Assembly (NCBI GenBank): GCA_032821775.1
Contig: JAVLRN010000006.1
Span: forward strand, 3,162,001-3,226,000
Direction of reading: 5' to 3'
DNA length: 64,000 nucleotides
Origin: Sanguinoderma infundibulare
Taxonomy: Eukaryota > Basidiomycota > Agaricomycetes > Polyporales > Polyporaceae
Within the stretch, counting starts at the first letter, position 1. Every line of letters begins with the position of its first letter. A program made the translations under genes and the position numbers. This document shows, in pieces, positions 1-12,061 of this stretch. The notes beneath the pieces are model-generated. The model made no database searches and was not told the origin of the DNA. It was given only the letters and a program-made list of their open reading frames with translations.

Positions 1-127
1 TCCTTCGTCTTGTCATCCAGCACGCACCTTCAGCTTCTCCTCCCGCTCCTCTGAGGCAGCTCGGGACCCCGCTCGGGGACAGTCACTCTCTTGGACCTAC
101 GCTCTTTTCTCTCTCCATCTCCGCATC

Positions 128-3100
128 ATGTTCGACCACGGCAAGCGCACTCTCCATCGTCATGGCCCCCGCCGCGGGTTTCAGGACCAGGGTCAGGATT
201 TTCCAACTTTTGCGCCTGTCGACGCTACTACGGACTCCACCACTACGACCACGCAAGCTCCCAGTGAGTGCTGTTTTTTTTGTCATGCGTTCTTGGCCGA
301 AGGTGGATGGCTTGGACGAAGCGCGCTCAAAGGTTCGCTGGAACTATGCCGTATATATAAAAATCGGCCATCTATGTGCATGCGCATGCGTCGGCCCACC
401 CTGCCCAACATGCGCTGTGGAAGAGGGAAGGAGAGAAGTAGAGTTGAACTTGGAGAAGTAACATCCATCGACGTTTCTAGCAGCGGTCCGACTGCATCCG
501 CAAAACCTTGCTTGCCTGACGGTTCCTGAGTTGCCCCTCCTCAGCGATTGAGAGAACCGTTAGGCTCTAAGGCAGATCTGTCTTAGAGCCTCACGCGTTC
601 TGTCGTGCTTATGTCCCGACTCTCGGGTCGGCTCAGCGTCGAATCCGCTCTAGGCTGCGAAATTGGTTTGCAAAAGCATGCCCTGTGGATCTATCGTTCC
701 GCACGGAATGATACTCGGCCGCACGCACATACCTACCGTTGTGTGATCTTGTTCACCCTTGCGGCGCGAGGGGTAGAAACCCATTGCTCCCCTTCTAACC
801 TGGGGTTTCTGCACCCTGGTGGCTCTGGGTCTGGCTCGCAGCATGTCTGGGAGCCCTTCCTCGGCTTCCTCCGAAGTTCTCAGAGCCCTCCATGGCACCG
901 GCGCGGTGGTACGTGTAGCGTTCGCGGCAGCCCTCGTCCTAGCGTTGTTGTCCGTATCCGTCTTCGTCGCGGACGAAATACCGACCTATTGTACGCATCG
1001 GTCGGGGGACCAAGTCTCCTGGACCGGCTGTCGCGCTGTCTGCCGCGGTCATAGTCGACAATGTGGAGGGGTCATAGTGTCCGCATGCGCGGTCGTGCCA
1101 TATGGTCAGAACCGGGATGGCGGTAGCTGCGACCGGCCCCGTGCTTGTCGTAGTAGGGCTCGACATCCGGAAGACGTACAGAAGGGCCGCGGTCGCAATC
1201 GTGGGTTCTGTCGTCCTAATTCTCGAGGTGTTCTGCTGCAGCGGTCACCCTGGCATGCTGCCCGTGCGACTGGTGCCGAGCTCTGAGTCCTAGGCTGTGG
1301 CACGGGTGCGGGTAACCCGCGCGGGTGAGCGCGGGTTGGAATTGGCCAACCCGAGGGCAAACCCGCACCCGTGCCACGGGTTTGCGGGTGCAGGCGCCAA
1401 TATAGGCGTCCGCACCCTCCGTTAATGTTGACCGTGTTTTGGGCCCCGGCCGGGATGTTCGGAGGCGCTTGAATGCCCAGACCACCCGGACGGTGTTGTG
1501 TGTTGGGGCGTGGACATCTGCGGGCCTCGTCGTCGCCGACGACGCCCGCAAGGTTGTCAAGTTGCCAGACGTCGAGGATGCGGAGGGCTTGGACTACGAG
1601 ATAGATGAAGGCTGGGACGTGATTGATATAATGGCGGTCTGTGGGTAAAGTACAACATGCTCTCGTGTACGCTTCCTGAGCGAGCTGGAGCTCAAGCGCG
1701 AGCTGAGCTATGCATCCATGGCACATCCTCGGCGGACCCGTGATACATACATTGTTTGCTACATACATGGTCTGCTCCCATGACGCCTCCGAGTCTACGC
1801 AGTCCGGAGTGCCCCAACGACAGCCAACTTCATCCAAACCCGCGCCCGAACCCGTACATCGACGGGTACGGGTTGTACCCGCCACCCGGCGCTCACCACC
1901 CGCACCTGAGGCAGACCCGCGGGTCGCGGGTGCGGGTTTTTCGCGGGTGCGGGTGCGGGTGCGGGTCAGGTCTCGGGCACCCGCGGGTTCACCTCTGACT
2001 CGCACAAGCGCACATGGAGGACGGGGACCGTAATGATCATCTCTATACGCCTAGGAGAAGGCTCTAGTTGCCTTTGCATCATTGATTAGATCTTGTCTCC
2101 CCTCCTGACTTCCTTGTTTCATTGGCGTTGTATTCTGTATGAGTTTCGTACATGACTGACCGACTTTCGACGTTTCCAGATGACCCGTTCAGCGGCCTCT
2201 TCCCCCCTGTTCAGGATACCACCTCGAGCACGCCCACGACTACTCAGCCGCTCATTCCGACTGATATTCCCTCTATCATCTTCAGCACCGCCCAGGTGAC
2301 GACGTCGTCCAGTGCTACCCTGACGGATTCGAGCACGACCTCCACCAGCTCGTCTCCGACGACTACATCAACTCTGTTGCCGTCTACCACCACGAGCTCG
2401 ACGACTTCGTTGCCAACTACTACCATTCCGGACCCGACGACTGAGGTCCAGATCCAGGTAACGGTCACTCGGTCGTCCTCGACGAGCTCTGCCTCCCTCG
2501 CCGGAGCTGCTTCCAGTCCGACGGCGTCTGCCGCGGCAAAGACTGGGGTCAGTGCCGGTGTCTTGGTTGGCGGGATCATCGCGGTGGTGCTTGCTGTCGC
2601 AGGTATCGTCTTCGCCCTCGTCTACTTTATCGTGAGTAATGCGACATTTTTCCTTGTGGCGTTACTCAGAGTCTCCCAGCGTCGCTCCCGTAGGGCCGAG
2701 GAAGACGATGACTTCAACGCGGACGTATTCCGTCGTCAGTCGGTGATGATGCCAGACAACGATGGCGCGCCGGTTGTCAGTCGTGGGCCTAGCTGGGGCC
2801 ACGGTGGTGGTGCCCGTCCTCCGACCATGATCGAACAGAAGTTGGCCAACAACCCGGTTTCGTATGCGCCGCCCGTGCAGTCGTACCCGTACGGCTACGG
2901 TGGAACTGCGTACAACCAGCCCTCCTTCTCGCCTGGCCAAGTCTACACTCCGGCGACGATGTCGATGAACTCGGCGAACCCCTTCTTCTCGCCCTACGAA
3001 CGCCCTCCGATGAACACGCCTGCTCCGCCGGAAGCCTTTTACGATGCGCAAGGGAACCCTGCCTCCGGCTACCCGTCGATGCCATCCACCGCTGCCGACA

Positions 3101-3714
3101 AGCCTCTTCCTGACGTTGCAGCGCCGGGCGAGTACGTCGACCTGAGCCGGTCCAGCATCACGCCGTTCCAGGCTCAGCAGTACGCCGACATCTCCCGCCG
3201 CTTGAACGCCCCGCCGCCGCCCGGTCTCCCCTTGACGTCCGTCACCGAAGACGAATACGAGCACCCGCCTGTCCCGGATCTTCCGCCTAAGAACGATAAC
3301 AGCGTCGTCGAGCCCCTGGAGCTCAATCAAGACCACGACACTCGCAGTCAGCACTCCGTCACCCAGCCCAACCCGCGTGACACCGCCCTCTCAGACTCGC
3401 CCTTCGCGGACCCCGCAATGGCCGCGACCGAGCAGCCACAGGTGCAGGAGGAGGAGCCGCGCATGTCGACGGCCGATTCGGACTCGGTCATTCTCCCGCC
3501 CGAGCCCGCGTTCAAGCCCTCCCCCTCGCCCGTGACGGCCACGCTGGAGGCTAACGCGCCTGGTCCTGCTCCTGCGCGTGCGTCTGCGCCTGCTCCTGGA
3601 GCTGCGCTTGCTCCTGCTCCTGCGGTCAACCTGCGCTCCAGCGCGCCCGCGCCCGCGCGGCCGGACACGGTCTACACGCTCTATGACAACGAGGATGCCT
3701 ACGCGGGCATCTAA
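128..3714 (+). CDS. Mucin-like single-pass membrane protein
   Basis: Predicted exons are 128-263, 2180-2631 and 2680-3714, giving 540 residues. Exon 1 ends before a GTGAGT donor with one spare base, and the CCAG acceptor at 2178-2179 restores the frame exactly. The second intron (2632-2679, 48 bp) also keeps the frame. The N-terminal 170 residues are a Ser/Thr-rich, probably O-glycosylated ectodomain without an obvious signal peptide. One transmembrane helix lies at about 171-196 and is followed at once by RRSRR, a stop-transfer signal placing the long Pro-rich tail in the cytoplasm. The tail carries Tyr-, Pro- and Ala-rich repeats and ends near YTLYDNEDAYAGI. The layout resembles fungal Mid2/Wsc-like wall sensors, but no WSC domain is present, so function is inferred from architecture only. 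The start could change if more exons lie in the long intron. Confidence 0.72.
1289..1992 (+). mobile_element. Decayed hAT-type DNA transposon inside intron 1
   Basis: Both ends consist of inverted and direct CGGGT/ACCCG motifs (1296-1390 and 1838-1992), including a GGGTGC tandem run near 1930-1968. Near-identical 8-mers CTCTGAGT (1281-1288) and CTCTGACT (1993-2000) flank the block and could be an 8-bp target duplication, the hAT size. The interior holds a transposase C-terminal remnant. The terminal inverted repeats are imperfect, so the exact ends are uncertain. At about 0.7 kb it is far too short to be autonomous. Confidence 0.5.
1439..1648 (+). pseudogene. hAT transposase C-terminal remnant
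   Basis: The open frame contains RTVLCVGAWTSAGLV, then KLPDVED and EGWDVID. This order (R-T-x-L-C-x-G-x-W, then L-P-D-V, then a G-W-D near the end) is typical of the C-terminal tails of fungal hAT transposases as I know them. The catalytic core and zinc finger are absent: only about 150 bp separate it from the left end of the element. The assignment is by motif recognition, not alignment. Confidence 0.5.
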
Positions 3715-5327
3715 GCCCTGCAGTCTACACAACTGTATCAACACACACACTCCATACCGCGTGCCCTCCGCGGACGGGTCTTTGACTTCGTTTGCGGAGG
3801 CGCCGGCGCTGTAGCATCTCTCACCCTCTCTCTCTTGCTTTCATCGTTGTTTGTGCTCCATCCACTTTGCGTAATTATGAGGCGGTGGGGTAGACCTGGG
3901 TTCTCTGGGCAACACACGCGAGCATTGCGCCTCGCTGCCTCTCTTTTCAGGTTTCATGTCTTTGGTTGCTGTCGTTGTTGTTGTTGCCGTTTGTGCTCGC
4001 TGCGCGTTGATGTCGACGCTCCGTACTCATTGACGACTCTAGACGAGATCCGAGAGCCCCTTCCCTTCCCTCTCGACTTACCTGCAGACGATGTCGCCGC
4101 AATGCGAACATATGTCCGCCGAGGCCTACTGCCCCTTCCGAATACTGTAGTACTGCTTTTTTTCGGTCTCGTGTAGCGTCTTTTACTGGCGTGCTCCGCG
4201 CCCGTGTTCGTCCCTTTCAACATGCACCTTCGCTGCGCGCGGAGCGATTCTGCAGAACTGTTGTGGTTCAAGTTGTTGTTCGCTTCTAGTAATACGTCGC
4301 GTCATTGTGTGTCGCGACCTGCGCACACTGCTGGGTAACGGGCCGCTTCAAACTCGTCGATACCTGTATTTTTGTTGTTACCACGTTTGACTACACGAAT
4401 AGATTTGTGTCGCGATTGCTTGACGCGTTCCAACTGGATAGCTGGTGAGCATAGCGGCCACGTCGCAAGGAGGACGGACGCAGACGAGGCCGAGGGCAGT
4501 CGTGCGATTCCTGTCGTCAAACAAGCACAGTCCTTGGGTGGTGGTTAACCTCTGGGCACTCGCGATGGTTGGCCCGGGGAATTGGTAAATGACCCACAAG
4601 CACTCATGAACCTGAACCGGGACATCATGACATCCGTTTTGGATCCGCAGAACCATTATCGTCGAAGTGCACGACACAGCCACATTCAAATACCATCTGG
4701 AAGGAGACCGTGTCTCCAACACTCAAACAAGAGAACCGGAACAGAATCTGATATCGCGTAAGTAAGGACTGGAGCATACATGTGGGATGCGTACCTGATA
4801 TCGCGTAAGTAAGGACTGGGGGAAGCGGTATCAGGTCGCGGAACGTATATATGTGTGTACGTACACTACGCGCCCCATAGGTCGGGATAAGTGACAGGAA
4901 AAGCCGGAAGAATTGCGATTCACGATCGTAAGTCGGGGCTAATTCGGACTAGTAGAAAGTTCGGGAGTTTTACGATGTAGGGATAAATCAAGGAAACATG
5001 TACATTTTCGCCACCATATTTGCCGCCGAGAGATCCGAGGAATACATGGCGATTATGGCGACTAAGTACCAGATGAAAAATGACACACAGTTACGAGTTG
5101 ATGAATCCAAGAGTAGCGCACGCACGTGTGGTTGACGGACAGCGACAACGCACCGGCCCTAAACCTCCATGTGATCTCCTGACCCGCCAACCGACGCCAA
5201 GTTACCAACTGACAGCTCTCTTTGTCCGTGTCCGCCTCTTTTCCTCTCCGACTCGCTCTGAGCTGCTCCATCCCACCTCTCACTGCATGCAACCAGCTCA
5301 CTGACCACTTATCTCTCTCCCTGCCAG
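3715..5327. other. Intergenic region; 3' UTR and a short direct repeat
   Basis: No gene is supported. The first few hundred bases are pyrimidine-rich and probably the 3' untranslated region of the membrane-protein gene. Short open frames on both strands (for example 4378-4722 minus) match nothing I recognise. Confidence 0.5.
4748..4819. repeat. Two 25-bp direct repeats
   Basis: The 25-mer starting CTGATATCGCGTAAGTAAGG occurs at 4748-4772 and again, identical, at 4795-4819, with a 22-bp spacer. Function unknown. Confidence 0.9.
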
Positions 5328-6470
5328 AAGAGGTCCGTGGACACTGTCGGCGGCGCTGATGCCAGAGTCCAAACACGGCTGGCCTGTACATGCCCCAGAC
5401 CCAACAACTCGAGCCTGTACAACCCCTTCAATGGCTACAACATGCTCACCATGGGTCTCCCCGCTATGGGCGTCCTCGGAGGTTTCTCCCACAATGGCCA
5501 AATGGCTGCCAGTTTCACTAACGTGAGTCTACCTTACTTCTCCTTCAGACACATTGCATTTGTCGCCTTTCCTATCCCTCATTCCTGTTCTTGTTCCTTG
5601 TCGGCTATGCCCTCACATGGGGCTGTTAGCTTTTGATTGGTGAGTCTGCTACACGCTCGACACTGCCCTTCTCGTGCACAACTCTGAGCCATTGATCACG
5701 TACGTCACCTTCTCCAGCAATGTCTGCGCACAGTCGCGATGAAGTTTCCCTCTCTGGAGACATCCTCCTTGGGGGGACCCAAGGACATGGGTGCGTTGCG
5801 ACGTGTTTTGCCTCCCTCCTCCCACTCACCTCTCCACCCTGTCAAATTTTGCCTCCATCCCCCCTTGTGTGCACCGTGGGGGCTGTGACCTGTGAAGGAT
5901 GAAGAAAGAAGCGTATGTCGTCCTCGTCGGCATCAGGCCTGGCGTGTATAAGGAATGGTGAGTCTTGTCTTGTCTTCTGGTGACTTGTCGGTGAGCAGCT
6001 GCAGCATGCTTGGCCACGTGGGGCCCTCTCCCACCCCTCCCTCCCTCCCTCGTGCAAGGCTCCAGGGGGGCTTCATGGCCTACAATTGGGTGCTGTTGAG
6101 CGATGTGGGATGGATGTTGACGTGTTTTGGATTGGGTTATAGGTTAGATGTGATGCAGAATACCGTCGGTGTGTCCGGGGTGCAGTACAAGGGCGTCTCG
6201 GACTGGCACCACGCCCAAGACTATTATGACAACATCTACAGGAATGGTAAGACATGGGTGGTGACGAAGGTGCCGCGCAGGCGTGAAGAGCAGCCCCAGC
6301 ATCTCAAGTCCGGATGTAGTCAAGAGCGAGAGAAGACAGCCCAAAGCATTGAGGCGTGCGTCATCAGCCGAGCGTGCGCACCCTCCTCCGGCTCCAATTC
6401 AAGAGTCGATCCCTGCACCCCCGCGTCGCCCTATTCGACGGACGATCGAACTCCCTTGATTTTAGCCTGA
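5328..6470 (+). pseudogene. Gene fragment with RNase H1 N-terminal (viroplasmin-like) domain
   Basis: An exon at 5899-5957 encodes AYVVLVGIRPGVYKEW. A GTGAGT donor follows, and the TAG acceptor at 6140-6142 continues in phase into GVSGVQYKGVSDW and an Ala/Tyr-rich helix, then KTWVV, ending at 6470. The order YVV-G-x-x-PGVY-x-x-W, then V-x-G-x-x-x-KGF/V, is the RNase H1 N-terminal fold that binds RNA/DNA hybrids. In Agaricomycetes it often stands alone without a nuclease domain. A coding-like piece at 5328-5523 (FNGYNMLTMGLPAMGV) may be an earlier exon, but I could not join it in phase. The gene may be expressed with exons I missed or be decayed; the nuclease domain is not visible. Confidence 0.42.
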
Positions 6471-7343
6471 ACCCGAGTCTCCGCTGTGGCATCGGCCGCC
6501 AACCCCAGAGGCGAGCACCACAGCGGGCCAGCCCTTGATGTTGTCCTTGCCTCCTACCGAGGTCACTCAGAGGAGGAACCGGTTCACCGATACTGACTGT
6601 CCCTACAACTCCTCGCCTACCATGCGGTACGCCCAGTTGCTCTCGTACACATCCGAGGCGTCCCCTCTGCATGCTCAGCTGAAAGACGGAGGACTGGAAG
6701 GGGGTTTTCGGGCACCCTCCCAGTACGTGCATGGTGTTCACTGTGCAAGGTTTTGCTGTTGTCTATATATCATGTATCAGCTCTGTGTATGTAGGTTCTT
6801 AGGGGATAAAATCAATATCAAATTTCTATTTTATTTCGAGTGTGCTACCGGAACAGATCATCGAAATACAACACCCAAGCCCGGATATTCCGCCTGGATC
6901 CCATTTTGAGAAAACTGGTGAATCGGAAAGTAATCCGTCGAATTTCGCTGAGTAGAACCCCCGGCTAACTTCGTCAATTCCCACAGGCCGAAAGTCGACT
7001 ATTCCCCCACCTATTGGTCGGGGTTTGGACGTCTCCATTTTCACTACCTACGGGGCACGCAGTGGTAATCAGGTCCGGTACCGAGTAAGGATGTGATCCT
7101 TACACCATCCCTGGCAAAGGGTGCACAGGCACATTTCATTTCGGAGACGAAACAAATGATTCAACAGTCGAACTGTGACATGCAATACAAAAAGCGAATA
7201 ACGATAGCTCGTCTAATCGACGCAAATACCAGACATCGGTGAGAAGAGTAAGTATAGTAAGGCCCCGATGATGCACCGCCCGCCCACCGAAAATCAGCCA
7301 AGAAAATCGCGCGCGCGGCAGCTTTCTCCACAAACCACGCCCT
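6471..7343. other. Intergenic region
   Basis: No supported gene. A short plus-strand frame at 6535-6741 looks mildly coding but cannot be linked to the preceding fragment. The right part is the likely 3' untranslated region of kinase A. Confidence 0.4.
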
Positions 7344-10300
7344 TCACAATTGCGCATTCCTCCTCCGACGCTTGGCCTTCGGCTTGGACGACGAGGCCGC
7401 TTCGTTATGATTATCGCCGTTGTTTGGACCGGCGTCCTCCACCACTTGCGCGTCCTTCTGCTTCCGCTTCCTGGAGTTCCGCGGGGTTGCGGACGCAGCC
7501 TGAGAGGACGATGCATTGGGAGCGGAGACAGTTGGGAGATCCGGGTCCAAGTCGAAGTCGGGGACATCGGCGTCCTTGGCGGTTGCGTAGTGGTATGGGC
7601 CACTGGGCTCTGGAGGTGAGAATCCGAGGTGCGACTGAGGCGAAGGAAGGGGAGACTTGGCCGCGTTAGAGTTGTCCACGCCAACGTCGTCTCCGTCGGC
7701 CTCGATGGAACCCGTGGTGTGAGCATGGTTCGAAGCGAAGCTGAAATGGGAAGCGAAGCTGGAAGCGTATGACATGTAGGTTCCGCTGGTACACACAGAG
7801 CCGATGCGACGATTTCCGGGATCGGTCGGGCCCTTGTAGACGTTCTCGGCGATCCTCGCTGCGAACTGGTCGAGTGCTTTGTCCCCAAAGTTCTCGGAGC
7901 AAGTATGGTCGTCGAACAAGTCTATGAGCCCACCGTGCATGGACAAGAATCCTCCGACGACGCAAGGATCGGTTCCGGGCGTAGCACGCGGGCGGGCCAC
8001 GGGCTTGACATTGATGAGAGCGGGGTTGAGCCAGTCAGCGCGCGCGACAGGCATAGCTTTATCGCGGGGTCTTTTGAACGCGGGGGGTGCTTTTGACGGC
8101 TTGGAAGCCTTCGTGCTGTTATCAGACTGAAGTCCGAAGCCGTAGCGACGAGCCATCTCGTCGAGGTCAATGCCGCCGTAGGTGTCAGAGCATCCCCGGA
8201 TGATCCCCTTGACAAGGTCCTCGAGTTCGGGGTTGGAAGGAATGGTGAAAGGGAGTTTCGCGCCTGCTTCGAAAAGCGCGAGCTTTCTAGCGCCGCCGGT
8301 CTTGATACCATGGTCCCACTTCACGCCCTCAAACAAGCCCAAGACAAGGTCCTTGAGAGTGTCAGCGCCGTCGACGGTGACATGGAACCGGAGGACGAGG
8401 TAAATGTACGCATGAGCGAAAGATTCGATGTCGTCCGAGGCTTTGTACGGTTTGAATGGGTATCGGAGCGACAACACCGAACGGAACTGCCATGTTCCCT
8501 GATGAGGTCGAGGTATCAGTGAATGGCTCAAAGGTCCAAGTAGTTTGCAACATACCGTGCGATCCGGTTCGACCGGCCCTATCCCCAGCTCGCACTCCAA
8601 GCGGGAGAGATCCCAGTCGATGAGAAATCCCTCCCGTTCACCATCGGCATTGATGCGGATCATGATGTTCCCGATGCTGATGTCACGATGGAGGACCTTC
8701 GCCTTGTCCCAGACACTGTTATGCGCTAAAATGCACACCGGTAAGCAGCGATAATCATGTATGCAACTGGTGACTGCGTACCTCGCATGACGTTTGAGAA
8801 TACTGCCGACAGCTCGACGAAGCAGGTAAAGTCTTGCACACGCATGCCGATCTCCTTGATGACGAGACGATAGTGGACACGAGGGACGGGCCGTTTAGCC
8901 TCTGGCAAGTGGTCCTGCACCCTAGTCATTTGAGCCCTGTGCCCGCCAACGTCGCCGCCACAGATCAATGTCGCGATGCCCTGGTCAGGAGTGACGCCGT
9001 GCTGATAGAGTCGCTGATACACGAGGTGCTCGGGGCGCGTACGGCGTGGAACGAAGGGGCGCCATGAGTCTTTGAGGTAACAGACGTCCCAGTTCTTCTC
9101 GTCAGCGTCTGTGACATCGAGAGCGTAGAACCCGGTAGTGCATCGGCCGATGAGCGAGTCGGCAGAGAAGTGGGGACGCCCGACGAGGAATCGGCGGACG
9201 GATGGCGGGGGGTTCGGTGGCGATGATGGACGAGGATCTTGGGATGGCGATGACGCCGACTGATCCGCGCTCTGTGACGGGTCGGGGTGGGGGTCGCTCG
9301 CCGGAAGCCTGCCGAACCCCTCCGGCGGGGGGAAGGGCTCGTCGGGAAACCACTCGTCCTGCGACGGCTCTCCGGGATGGACCTCAAGTTCGTAGATCGG
9401 ACAGTTGTCCGCCACCGCCTTGTTGAAACCCTCTCGAACGTGCTCGTCAAGCGTAATGTCGTCCTTGAGCGCCATGAACTTCGCCTTCGCTTCGGGTTCC
9501 GCGAGCTTCGCAGTCGGGTCCCGTCCAAGGGCCGCCGGGCCCTTCGCCATCATCAACTTCGCGAGCTTCCAGACGAAGTCGTGCAGGAGCGACGTCTTCT
9601 TGATCCACAGGAACGGCTCCGTAACGTAGACTCCAGAGCGGTCAAAGTAGCAGAGGCGCGCCATGTCGTAGCAGACGTAGACAGAGAAGCAAAAGGTGCG
9701 GTGCTGTAACTTGAAAACGTTCAGGTGGCACTCGAGGAGCTGTCCGAGCGCGACTTCTCCCTCCTTCGAAAGCCTGATGAAGGGTGGCACGTCCCGCGTT
9801 GTGGTCTTCTGTTCGGCGGTCGACTTGGCGCCGCCCTCGGCACCCGCAGCTGCGCTGGCGTTCGTTGCTTCGGGGGCGTTCCGCACGGTGGCCTCGCCAG
9901 CTTCTCCTCCAGCCTCTGCCGCGACGCCACCACTTTCCTCATCCTCGTCCGCATGTCCTTGCTCCTCTTGATCCGCACCCTCGGTTGCGGCCTCTGTAGC
10001 CTTCTCCGAAACCTGACCAGCATCTTTCGCTGATCGGGAAGCACCAGGAGCTGAAGTCGCAAACTTACGCTTGTATCCTCTCGGCTTGGTCTTGAAATAG
10101 AACGCAGAGCGTTGGTCCGCGCCCTTGGCTTCGAATGGGACGTCAATCCAGAACCAGGACCGACGCCCAAGAGCACGCTTCTCCAGGACCGACGCTTTCA
10201 TGCGGCTCTTCTTGCGATCGTCTGCGGTGAAGTCGGTCGCCGCGCATGCCAAGGAGGATTTCGTGTAGATCCCGCCGTCGTTAAACGTATGCTTCTTGCC

Positions 10301-10909
10301 CGAATTGCCGTCCTTGGCCTTGTGGTTCGCGGTATCCAAGAAGTGCAGGTCGTTGCACCCCGTGGCGTCCAAGACGGACTGGACGACCTTGGCCTACGCA
10401 GCCACAGTCTCGATTAGATGGGTATGTAGGAGCGGTTAGCGATCAGAGCAACGCACCAGTTCTGGGTAAATCGCAGGCTCTGTCATGCCCTCAGAGAGCA
10501 CCGGCTCCTTGAACTTCTCGCGCTCCTGTTTACTCGGGCCGGGGGTAGAGAACAACTCCGAGAAGATCTCATCGCCGAGCAGATGGAAGCGTGGACCCAT
10601 ACCGCACTCGTCGATGAGGAGAGTCGCGAGTTCCTTGCCTTCCCTGGGTTCGAACGCGCAATTATTGTAGACAGAAGGAGTGTATCGAATTATGGACTGC
10701 TTCGGCTTGAGCGTCCTGTCCGGCTCTGTGGTTGACGTGGGAGTGGCGGTGGTTGGGACTGTAGTACTGGTGGCGGCCTGGGGGGAATGGAGATCGGGCG
10801 GGACGCGGTCGACGGCAGCTGTTGGTGGGGTGTCGGGTGGATGAGCGTGGTTGGGGCTCTGCAAGGGAGCATTGGAGGAATGAGTGTCAGATGCGTTGTC
10901 GCCAGACAT
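7344..10909 (-). CDS. FunK1-type (fungal-type) protein kinase A
   Basis: Minus-strand exons are 10457-10909, 8782-10393, 8556-8725 and 7344-8498, giving 1129 residues. All three introns (63, 56 and 57 bp) have GT-AG ends and keep the frame. The kinase region shows the FunK1 signatures: FDRSGVYVTEPF, VIKEIG (about 663-667), LHRDISIGNIM with the HRD catalytic triad at 701-703, LIDWDLS as the DFG equivalent, then RTGTWQF and YKASDDIESF. FunK1 proteins are an expanded kinase family of mushroom-forming fungi, distantly related to aminoglycoside-phosphotransferase-like kinases; their substrates are largely unknown. The N-terminus is Ser/Thr/Pro-rich, and an acidic/Ala-rich insert splits the kinase N-lobe. 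The tail ends in KPKAKRRRRNAQL, a likely nuclear localisation signal. Kinase B lies upstream on the same strand, beyond a MYND fragment. Confidence 0.88.
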
Positions 10910-11505
10910 GGTTCAGAAGAGTAGTGTTCGGAATGTGGTAGAAGTTCAACTTACGAATCGAGGCGCGCGTACGATTTTATATGGACGGAGATGTTACAAA
11001 CTCCGACAGTTCCTTTGTGCGCCAGAACAGTATACGCCTGGAGTTACCGGAGGATGATTGGACGGGTGGCTCAGTGCCGTCGGTGATTCGGCCAATCGAC
11101 GACCTGGACACAAAGTGAGTCAGTTTCTGTGTAGGGAAGTCCTTCCAGATATGGCTCACAATACAATATGATAAAGAATCCTGTGAACAAGGAAGCCTGA
11201 CGGGGAAGGAGTATGTTGGCGGTTGGTTGCAAATTGCAACATGCGGCGCGTGGACGGCGGAGTTCAACACAGCTTCCCGATTAGGAACCGATGGGCGACA
11301 AGCGCCCATCCGGCCGCTCAAGCGCAACGGGTATGTCTTTGTCTTGATATTCCTTCACTACAGATCTGGCTGTGTTGACGTATCTCGGCCACCACTATTC
11401 GCAGTACACTTCACAGAATCGGTTCCTTTTCTTAACCACCACCGAAGTGGCACCAGCGAGGAGGTGATGGAGACGGGCCGCGCATGACCCTACACCCGAA
11501 GGGCC
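10910..11505. other. Intergenic; upstream region of kinase A
   Basis: Contains the 5' flank of kinase A. No gene recognised; short overlapping frames on both strands lack family features. Confidence 0.4.
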
Positions 11506-12061
11506 ATGCTCTATGCCTTGCTCTTATCCAATTTGCAACCACACCCTTGTAGTACGTCAACTTCTCTGGCACTGTGGATGGAGTTCGGCTTCAACGAGGC
11601 TGCGAAGCTCGCTCTCGCGTGCCGGGAGCTCATTCAACGATGCACCTTCGACGAGGTCTGCGCGGCGTTCGAGTCCTCGACGCTTCCCGTGCTCTTTTAA
11701 CGCCGTGGCGTTTCCATCCCAGCGCTCATTTCTTCCTCGACGTCATGGCTGGTTATTCGAGATCGTTCAAGTCCGTCCGCAGCTCTACATCGCTCGACTC
11801 GTCAGCGGGACCTCGGGAGAGTCGCTGATGCCGGTACAATCGGTCGTCGCAGACTACGGCTTCGCGAACTGCAAGAACGACGAAGACGGGACGCTGCTGG
11901 ACCATCTCTACAAGCGCATGTGGTGCGCAGCGGCGTTCGATCCCCTTGGCGTGTTTGCGCGGGCAACTGTTAGTGTACGCGAAGGGCTCGTCAAGCTCTG
12001 GCCGCACACGGCGAAGTACACGCGATTGCTGAAGAATCGCTACCCCGTTCGCGAGGCATAG
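11506..12061 (+). pseudogene. MYND-family protein C-terminal half, broken
   Basis: The translation collinearly matches the C-terminal half of the MYND-finger proteins in the tandem array. One frame gives LWMEFGF, RELIQRCTFDEVCAAFESS and LPVLF followed by a stop near 11698. After a frame change come HFFLDVMAG and RSFKSV, then VVADYGFANCKN, LYKRM and HTAKYTRLLKNRY, ending at 12061. It has at least one stop and one or two frameshifts and no MYND finger. It lies about 7.9 kb outside the array and on the opposite strand to the array copies, so it is an older, independent relic of the same local family. Confidence 0.75.

Noticed and set aside
264..1280. Separate small membrane-protein gene (843-1293)
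   Set aside because: Two hydrophobic stretches lie in different frames with no convincing splice join; left as a note on the long intron.
1106..2005. Long minus-strand frame across the hAT block
   Set aside because: Composition follows the CGGGT repeats, and it lies antisense to the transposase remnant; no family features.
4378..4722. Minus-strand 114-codon frame as a gene
   Set aside because: No start context, introns or family motif; intergenic by default.
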